A stretch of DNA of 15,187 nt from Frankiales bacterium. GTDB taxonomy: Bacteria > Actinomycetota > Actinomycetes > Mycobacteriales > SCTD01. The stretch is from positions 1 to 15,187 of the forward strand of contig JAOPWK010000021.1 of NCBI GenBank assembly GCA_025965735.1, read 5' to 3'. A model generated the notes under the pieces. That model was not told the DNA's origin and searched no databases. It saw only the letters and a program-made list of their open reading frames with translations. Positions 6,562-15,187 of the stretch are shown piece after piece. A program made the position numbers and the translations under genes. How positions within the stretch are numbered: position 1 is the stretch's first letter; each line of letters begins with the position of its first letter.

Positions 6562-8126
6562 GAGCTGCTGGTGGCCGAGGGCCTCGCCGACCCGCCCTGC
6601 GGGGCCGGCCGCATCAGCTCGATGAGGTGGTCCCGGTCGGCCTTGCTCGGCAGCGCCCAGTCCGGCGGGTAGCCGGTCAGCACGGCGCCGCTCTGCCACT
6701 CGCCGTTGCCGCCGAGCATCTCGAGGTCGGCGCTGGTGAGGAAGGCCGGGTGGTCGTGACCGGCCGCCTGCGACACCTTCAGCAGGTCGCGGCGCAGCGT
6801 CTTGACGTAGTTGGCGCAGCGCACCGACTTCAGCGTCGGGTCCAGGCCGCGCTCGAGCCGCCGGTTCTGGGTGGCGACGCCGGTGGGGCAGTGGTCGGTG
6901 TGGCATTTCTTGGCCTGAATGCAGCCGATGGCCAGCATCGGCTCGCGCGCGGTGTGCAGCAGGTCGGCGCCCATGGCCATGGCGTACAGCGCGTTGTCGG
7001 GCAGGCCGACCTTCGCCGACGCGCCCCAGACGATGCGCTCCTGCAAGCCGCGCTCGGCGAAGACCTTGTAGACGCGGGGGAACGCGGTGCGGAAGGGCAG
7101 CGCGACGTGGTCGGTGAACACCAGCGGCGCGGCGCCCGTGCCGCCCTCGCCGCCGTCGATGGTGATGCCGTCGACGCCGCGCGTGCCGGAGGCCATCCGG
7201 TCCGCAAGGTCCTCCCAGAAGCGCAGCTCGCCGACCGCCGACTTCAGCGTCACCGGCAGGCCGGTCTCGTCGGCGATGAGCTCCACGAAGTCGAGCAGCC
7301 CGTCGACCGAGTCGAACTCCGCGTGCCGCGACGGGCTGATGCAGTCCTTGCCCTCGGGGATCGCCCGGGTGGAGGCGATCTCCGCCGACACCTTCGCCCC
7401 CGGCAGGTGGCCGCCGAGGCCGGGCTTGGCGCCCTGGCTGAGCTTGAGCTCCAGCGCCTTGACCGGCGCGCCCGCGACGAGGTCCTTGAGCCGCTCCAGG
7501 TCGAAGCGGCCCTGCTCGTCGCGCACGCCGAAGTACGCCGTCCCGAGCTGGAAGACCAGGTCGCCGCCCTTGCGGTGGTACGGCGACAGCCCGCCCTCGC
7601 CGGTGTTGTGCAGGCAGCCTGCCAGCGCCGCGCCGCGGTTGAGCGCCTCGATCGCCGCGCCGGACAGGGCGCCGAAGCTCATGCCGGAGATGTTCACGAC
7701 CGACTCCGGCCGGAAGGCGTGCCGCCGCCCGCGCGCCGCGCCCAGCACCTTCGCGCACGGCAGCCCGACCTCCATGCCCGCCTCGGGCGTGGAGGAGGGC
7801 GTCTTGCAGCCGAGGGTGCTGTGCTTCACCAGCACGTAGCCGGGCGTCACCTCGATCGGGTTGTCGGTGCCGAAGGCGAAGTAGTTGTTCTCCTGCTTGC
7901 TGCTCGCGTAGACCCAGCGCCGCTGGTCGCGGTTGAACGGCCGCTCGTCGTTGTCGCCCGCGACGATGTACTGCCGCAGCTCCGGACCGATCGTCTCGAG
8001 CAGGTAGCGGAAGCGGCCGACCAGCGGGAAGTTGCGCCGGATCGTGTGCGTCTTCTGCGTGAAGTCGTAGACCGCGAGGCCGATCAGCACGAGCAGGACG
8101 AGTCCGAGGACGAGCAGCCAGACCAT
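6558..8126 (-). CDS. Membrane-anchored FMN-binding glutamate-synthase-family protein
   Basis: A 522-residue member of the family related to the central FMN domain of glutamate synthase (COG0069). An N-terminal hydrophobic helix (MVWLLVLGLVLLVLIG) should tether it to the membrane. The TIM-barrel core has the FMN/phosphate motif GGEGGTGAAP near residues 318-330 and the 3Fe-4S ligands Cys402, Cys408 and Cys413 in CIQAKKCHTDHC. The glutaminase domain and the C-terminal GXGXG helix of true GltB, and any GltD partner, are missing, so it may act on another substrate or take ammonia or electrons from an unknown partner. I chose ATG 8126 because AAGGTG lies 5 bases upstream and the membrane helix follows at once; an upstream ATG at 8165 would add 13 residues and run into the divergent gene. 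The stop overlaps the MFS fragment stop by CTAG. Confidence 0.85.
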   Translation of the reverse strand: MVWLLVLGLVLLVLIGLAVYDFTQKTHTIRRNFPLVGRFRYLLETIGPELRQYIVAGDNDERPFNRDQRRWVYASSKQENNYFAFGTDNPIEVTPGYVLVKHSTLGCKTPSSTPEAGMEVGLPCAKVLGAARGRRHAFRPESVVNISGMSFGALSGAAIEALNRGAALAGCLHNTGEGGLSPYHRKGGDLVFQLGTAYFGVRDEQGRFDLERLKDLVAGAPVKALELKLSQGAKPGLGGHLPGAKVSAEIASTRAIPEGKDCISPSRHAEFDSVDGLLDFVELIADETGLPVTLKSAVGELRFWEDLADRMASGTRGVDGITIDGGEGGTGAAPLVFTDHVALPFRTAFPRVYKVFAERGLQERIVWGASAKVGLPDNALYAMAMGADLLHTAREPMLAIGCIQAKKCHTDHCPTGVATQNRRLERGLDPTLKSVRCANYVKTLRRDLLKVSQAAGHDHPAFLTSADLEMLGGNGEWQSGAVLTGYPPDWALPSKADRDHLIELMRPAPQGGSARPSATSSS

Positions 8127-8156
8127 CCGGGCACCTTGCCATGCGAGGGTTCGGCG

Positions 8157-8711
8157 GTGGAGCACCTGCTGCTGGAGTACGCCCTGGCGAGGACTACCTC
8201 GAGCGGCGGGCGGCGCTGCGCGAGGCGCACCTCGGCCTCGCGCGAGCTGCGCACGAGCGGGGGGAGCTGGTGCTCGGCGACGCCCGGATGCCCGTCGTCA
8301 GCACCACGCAGGACCCCGAGGGCCTCGACTCGGGCCAGCTCGAACGCTGGTGGGGGCCGCCGACCTGGCCGGCCACCTTCGACGAGCACGAGCCGGTGGT
8401 CGGCGGCCGGTCGAGCTACTACATGACCGGGCCGGACGGCACCAAGGCCCGCGGCTGGTGGCGCTTCGTCGCGCTGGACGAGCCGCGGTCGCTCGAGGTC
8501 GAGAACGTTTCTCCGACGAGTCCGGCCAGCCGAACGACGACATGCCGCGCACCGGCATGCGGGTCGAGCTCGTGCCGACGCCGAACGGCACGCGGATGAC
8601 GGCCACGTCCCGCTGCGCCACCCGCGAGGGCATGGAGCGCCTGGTCGCGATGGGCATGGTCGAGGGCTTCACCCAAGCCGCCGGCCAGCTCGACGACCTG
8701 CTGGCACAGGG

Positions 8712-8715
<4 letters not shown>
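8157..8715 (+). pseudogene. Decayed YciI-like plus AHSA1/SRPBCC (START-like) genes, fused and frameshifted
   Basis: The locus opens at GTG 8157 with a good site (GAGGG, 8145-8149). It encodes VEHLLLEYAL, then needs a one-base shift near 8186 to continue as GEDYLERRAALREAHLGLAR and HERGELVLGDAR, the first half of a YciI-like protein. The second half is gone. The frame runs directly into MPVVSTTQDPEGL, the usual N-terminus of an AHSA1-type SRPBCC protein. An in-frame internal loss follows: the segment expected before QLERWWGPPTWPATF is missing. Another one-base shift near 8508 leads to FSDESGQPNDDMPRTGMRVE and a normal C-terminal helix (GMVEGFTQAAGQLDDLLAQG). YciI and AHSA1 genes are often neighbours in actinomycetes. 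With two frameshifts and two deletions, function is unlikely. Only 30 bp separate its start from the divergent glutamate-synthase-like gene. Confidence 0.75.
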
Positions 8716-13397
<4,682 letters not shown>

Positions 13398-13419
13398 ACC
13401 CCATCCTCCCCCGAGCGGC

Positions 13420-13674
13420 TCACTCGTGCTTCTTCAGCCACGACCGGACGTAGGAGCACTGCGGGTCGACCTGGAGCCCCTCCGACCGCGCCCAGCCGAC
13501 CGCGGTCTCGGCCAGCCGGCTGGCAATGCCGCGGCCCTCGAGCTCGCGCGGCACGATCGTGTGGGTGAGGACGGCGCTGTCGCCGGACCGCTCGTAGGCC
13601 AGGAAGGCGGTCTTGCCCTCGACCTCCGCCTCGAAGCGTGACTGCTCGGGCCGGTGCACCACGTCGACGTCCAT
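13420..13674 (-). CDS. Small YjdJ-type GCN5-related N-acetyltransferase
   Basis: An 84-residue protein of the minimal GNAT family known as YjdJ or Acetyltransf_CG (related to eukaryotic NATD1), which folds as a stripped-down acetyl-CoA-binding domain. Seen are FEAEVEGKTAFLAYER, the strand LTHTIVPRELEGRGIASRL carrying the acetyl-CoA loop RELEGRGIAS, and the usual ending CSYVRSWLKKHE, whose cysteine is conserved in the family. The substrate is unknown. ATG 13674 has GGGGAAGG 9 bases upstream. The gene is directly upstream of lhr with a 22-bp gap and the same strand, so it probably shares lhr's message. The family is small and poorly studied, so no cellular role is claimed. Confidence 0.88.
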   Translation of the reverse strand: MDVDVVHRPEQSRFEAEVEGKTAFLAYERSGDSAVLTHTIVPRELEGRGIASRLAETAVGWARSEGLQVDPQCSYVRSWLKKHE

Positions 13675-13774
13675 GCCGTACGGCCTTCCCCGTCCCGGCA
13701 GCTGTCATCGGTCGCGGAGCAGGATTCGCACAGTCGGTGCGGAAACACGCAGGCAAGCGTCCCGAGGAATCCTC
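13675..13774. other. Divergent intergenic region with small palindromes
   Basis: This 100-bp gap holds the start signals for the acetyltransferase-lhr pair (minus) and the S15 pseudogene (plus). GCCGTACGGC (13675-13684) is a perfect 10-bp palindrome right behind the acetyltransferase ATG. CGCAC and GTGCG (13727-13741) form a 5-bp stem with a 5-base loop. GAGGAATCCTC (13764-13774) contains the pseudogene's ribosome-binding site. I see no convincing -35/-10 pair in either direction and no LexA box or RecA-NDp element. Confidence 0.4.
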
Positions 13775-14721
13775 GTGCACCTACGCTCCCTGCGCCTGCT
13801 CGTCGCTGCAGCGCTCACCGCCGGCACCGCCGGTACCGCCTTGGCGGCGACCGCCACCGTGACCACCGCTGCCGCCGGGCCGGTGACGCTGGCCGACATC
13901 ACGATCCCGGCCAGCGACGGCGTGAACCTGGTCGGCGACGTGCACCTGCCGGCGCCGAAGGGCCGCTTTCCGGCGATCGTGGACATGGAGCCGTACGGCC
14001 GCTCCTCGGACGCCACCTGACGTCCTGTGGCGCCACGGCCTGTACATGCAGGGCTTCGTCGGCCAGTGGGTCGCCGGGCAGACCGCGACGCAGGCCGTGG
14101 GGCTGGGCGCGCAGCCGCAGTACCTCGACCGCAAGGACCAGCTGTTCGCCGTCGAGACCCGGCGGACCATGCTCGACGGCCCGCTCTACGTCGAGTGCTC
14201 CGTGCTCACCAAGGGCGACAAGATCCAGGTCCCGGTCTACATGACCTCGGGCTGGAACGACATGTACAGCCGCGGCGACCTCCAGCTGCTCGACGAGCTC
14301 AAGACGCCGCGCCGCCTGGTGATGGACGCCAGCACGCACCACGGCACCGGGCAGGCCGGCCACCTCGGGGCGCCGTGACGCGAGGCGCTCGGCCTGGACC
14401 CGAGCCTGAAGTCGCCGTGCCCCGCCGGTGAGGTCAAGGCGTGGCTGGACCGGTACCTGCTCGGCAAGCAGAACGGCGCGGAGAGGATGCCGCGGCGGCG
14501 CTACGTCGACCTCGCCGACGGCAGCTGGCACGACGCCCCGTCCTGGCGCTCGGTGCAGACCGGCCTGTCCGAGCTCGGGCTCACAGGCGCGAAGAGCGGC
14601 ACGGCCCCGCTGTCGCCCAACGACGGCAGCCTCGTGACGGCCACGCCGAAGGGCCGGCCGCAACCTCGTCCTCCAGGACGCCAAGCGCCCCTCGCGCCTC
14701 CTGCTGGGCACGCGGCGCTGA
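13775..14721 (+). pseudogene. Exported S15/CocE-type acyl-peptidase, disrupted and missing its nucleophile region
   Basis: GTG 13775 follows GAGGAA (13764-13769). It encodes a signal peptide (LRSLRLLVAAALTAGTAGTALA) and then the N-terminal strand block ITIPASDGVNLVGDVHLP and PAIVDMEPYGRSSDAT, as in X-Pro dipeptidyl-peptidase/CocE hydrolases. A TGA at 14018 ends this frame. The next frame (from 14019) resumes much later in the family with DVLWRHGLYMQGF, so the GXSXXG nucleophile region is deleted. VPVYMTSGWNDMYSRG carries the likely acid and ASTHHGTGQAGH the likely histidine. A further in-frame TGA lies at 14376-14378, after which homologous-looking sequence continues (REALGLDPSLKSPCPAGEV). 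A final +1 shift near 14655 restores GRNLVLQDAKRPSRLLLG and the stop at 14719-14721. The C-terminal PepX_C domain is also short. It is dead as an enzyme. Confidence 0.82.
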
Positions 14722-14728
14722 CCCCTCC

Positions 14729-14741
14729 TACTCTTGACCCG
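14729..14741 (+). promoter_or_regulatory. Candidate -10 box for leaderless DUF3046 transcript
   Basis: TACTCT at 14729-14734 fits the actinobacterial -10 consensus TANNNT. It ends 6 bases before the GTG at 14741, so transcription would begin at or next to the start codon. No Shine-Dalgarno sequence is present before that GTG, which supports leaderless translation. No clear -35 was found. Confidence 0.5.
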
Positions 14742-14935
14742 TGCGGATCACGGAGTTCTGGAAGCGGATGGAGAACAGCTTCGGAGCCGGGTACGCGCGG
14801 TCCTTCGCGGCCGACCAGGTCCTGTCGACGCTCGGCGGCCGCACGGTCGAGCGGGCGCTGGCCGACGGCGACGACGTGAAGTCGGTGTGGCGCGCGGTGT
14901 GCCAGGCGCGGCCGGTGCCGGCGTCCGAGCGCTGA
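14741..14935 (+). CDS. DUF3046 family protein
   Basis: A 64-residue protein of the actinobacterial DUF3046 family, whose members are typically encoded just upstream of recA. Family hallmarks seen are EFWKRMENSFGAGYARSFA, DQVLSTLGGRTVERAL and the end motif KSVWRAVC. Function is unknown. The start is GTG 14741, which gives the family's usual MRITEFW N-terminus; it lacks a ribosome-binding site and seems leaderless. The gene is separated from recA by 163 bp holding recA's own promoters, so it is probably not a simple operon with recA, although read-through is possible because the hairpin between them has no U-tract. Confidence 0.9.
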   Translation: MRITEFWKRMENSFGAGYARSFAADQVLSTLGGRTVERALADGDDVKSVWRAVCQARPVPASER

Positions 14936-14965
14936 CGCCTCGTGGACTCGGCGTGTCGGCCACGT

Positions 14966-14981
14966 TCGAACGGGTGTTCGG
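14966..14981. promoter_or_regulatory. LexA (SOS) box of recA
   Basis: TCGAAC and GTTCGG flank GGGT, matching the actinobacterial/Bacillus-type LexA operator TCGAAC-N4-GTTCGA at 11 of the 12 defined bases. It ends 2 bases before the distal -10 of recA, so bound LexA would block RNA polymerase. This fits SOS control of recA. Confidence 0.92.
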
Positions 14982-14983
14982 GC

Positions 14984-14989
14984 TAGCGT
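14984..14989 (+). promoter_or_regulatory. Distal recA promoter, -10 TAGCGT
   Basis: TAGCGT fits TANNNT and lies just downstream of the LexA box, with a predicted transcript start near 14996. The -35 region is poor and is covered by the LexA site. The same 8-mer CTAGCGTC recurs at 15051-15058 as the proximal -10. Transcripts from here would carry the hairpin at 15012-15050 in a leader of about 100 bases. Confidence 0.65.
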
Positions 14990-15011
14990 CGTCCCTGTCC
15001 GGGTGTCCACA

Positions 15012-15050
15012 GAGCGGCCGGCAGTCCTTCCGGACTGTCGGAGGCCGCTC
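15012..15050 (+). other. Strong two-part hairpin in the recA leader
   Basis: GAGCGGCC (15012-15019) pairs with GGCCGCTC (15043-15050). Inside it, 15020-15027 pairs with 15032-15039 (eight pairs, one of them a G-U) around a TTCC loop, leaving a 3-base bulge at 15040-15042. It lies in the leader of the distal, LexA-linked transcript and upstream of the proximal start. No U-tract follows, so it is not a typical terminator. Its right arm overlaps the RecA-NDp-like element. Confidence 0.75.
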
Positions 15051-15057
15051 CTAGCGT
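15035..15057 (+). promoter_or_regulatory. Proximal recA promoter, RecA-NDp/PafBC-like
   Basis: CTGTCGGAG at 15035-15043, then exactly 8 bases, then TAGCGT at 15052-15057. The known RecA-NDp consensus, the LexA-independent damage promoter bound by PafBC in mycobacteria, is TTGTCRGTG-N8-TANNNT. Seven of nine upstream bases match and the spacing is exact. The transcript would start near 15064, giving a leader of about 35 bases without the hairpin. This distal-LexA, proximal-NDp order resembles that described for mycobacterial recA. Confidence 0.72.
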
Positions 15058-15098
15058 CACCGCCGATCGGACAGCCGACCTCATCCAAGGAGCTCCAC

Positions 15099-15187
15099 AT
15101 GGCAGGACCGGACCGCGAGAAGGCCCTCGAGATGGCCCTCGCGCAGATCGACAAGAGCTTCGGCAAGGGGTCGGTCATGCGCCTCGG
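15099..15187 (+). CDS. recA: RecA recombinase, N-terminal start (runs off right edge)
   Basis: ATG 15099 is preceded by AAGGAG (15087-15092) with a 6-base spacer, the strongest ribosome-binding site in the window. The visible 29 residues, MAGPDREKALEMALAQIDKS followed by FGKGSVMRL, are the conserved RecA N-terminal helix and the start of the core domain. RecA forms filaments on ssDNA, drives homologous pairing and stimulates LexA self-cleavage. The ATPase core and everything after residue 29 lie outside the window. Upstream context (DUF3046, LexA box, RecA-NDp-like element) agrees with recA. Confidence 0.97.
   Translation, partial: MAGPDREKALEMALAQIDKSFGKGSVMRL

Noticed and set aside
5002..8142. 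A minus-strand frame over 1000 codons long ending at the MFS stop
   Set aside because: Only the part from 6162 leftwards is the MFS protein; the rest is a shadow of the glutamate-synthase-like gene in another frame.
6282..8426. A long plus-strand frame antisense to the glutamate-synthase-like gene
   Set aside because: It has the composition of a reverse-strand shadow. Only its last codons near 8157 coincide with the real YciI start.
13764..13774. GAGGAATCCTC as a hairpin hiding the pseudogene's ribosome-binding site
   Set aside because: The arms are separated by a single base, too short for an RNA loop.
15012..15050. Reading the recA-leader hairpin as a simple terminator for DUF3046
   Set aside because: There is no U-tract, it lies about 77 bp after the DUF3046 stop, and it overlaps promoter elements. 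Termination is possible but not the best single label.

Overview
The window is very GC-rich, high-GC codon-usage DNA from an actinomycete (Actinomycetota). The evidence is the gene content and signals: a mycobacterial-type Lhr helicase, an Nei2-type DNA glycosylase, the small DUF3046 protein directly upstream of recA, an actinobacterial LexA box, a RecA-NDp/PafBC-like promoter, many GTG/TTG starts and an apparent leaderless gene. I cannot assign a genus from the sequence.

Layout. At the left edge (1-228, minus) lies the N-terminal part of a large serine integrase whose reading frame runs into the 3' end of the nei2 glycosylase gene (161-1060, minus); this looks like one end of an integrated element. 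A divergent control region (1061-1213) with an 18-bp perfect palindrome separates nei2 from a secreted, sortase-anchored M36 (fungalysin-type) metalloprotease (1214-4939, plus). A bidirectional hairpin terminator lies between that gene and a convergent MFS exporter (5002-6162, minus). Next come a C-terminal fragment of a second MFS transporter (6217-6561, plus), a membrane-anchored FMN/3Fe-4S glutamate-synthase-like protein (6558-8126, minus) and a decayed YciI plus AHSA1/SRPBCC gene pair (8157-8715, plus). The giant Lhr helicase (8712-13397, minus) is preceded by a small YjdJ-type acetyltransferase gene (13420-13674, minus). A wrecked S15/CocE-type peptidase pseudogene (13775-14721, plus), DUF3046 (14741-14935, plus) and the start of recA (from 15099, plus) close the window.

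Functionally, the conserved backbone is DNA repair: nei2, lhr and DUF3046-recA. Between nei2 and lhr sit about 7.6 kb of accessory genes (protease, exporters, glutamate-synthase-like protein, enzyme remnants). Three plus-strand loci are broken while the long lhr frame is intact, which argues for true gene decay rather than general sequence error. The most information-rich non-coding stretch is the 163-bp DUF3046-recA gap. It carries a LexA box with a -10, then a strong hairpin, then a second -10 preceded by a RecA-NDp-like element at the expected spacing, so recA appears to have two damage-responsive promoters.

I found no CRISPR array, tRNA, rRNA or insertion sequence. The most unusual points are the integrase-nei2 junction, the hairpin that overlaps the proximal recA promoter, the palindrome between nei2 and the protease, and two separate convergent gene pairs that share a CTAG stop overlap. 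I did not find a convincing wholly new multi-gene system.
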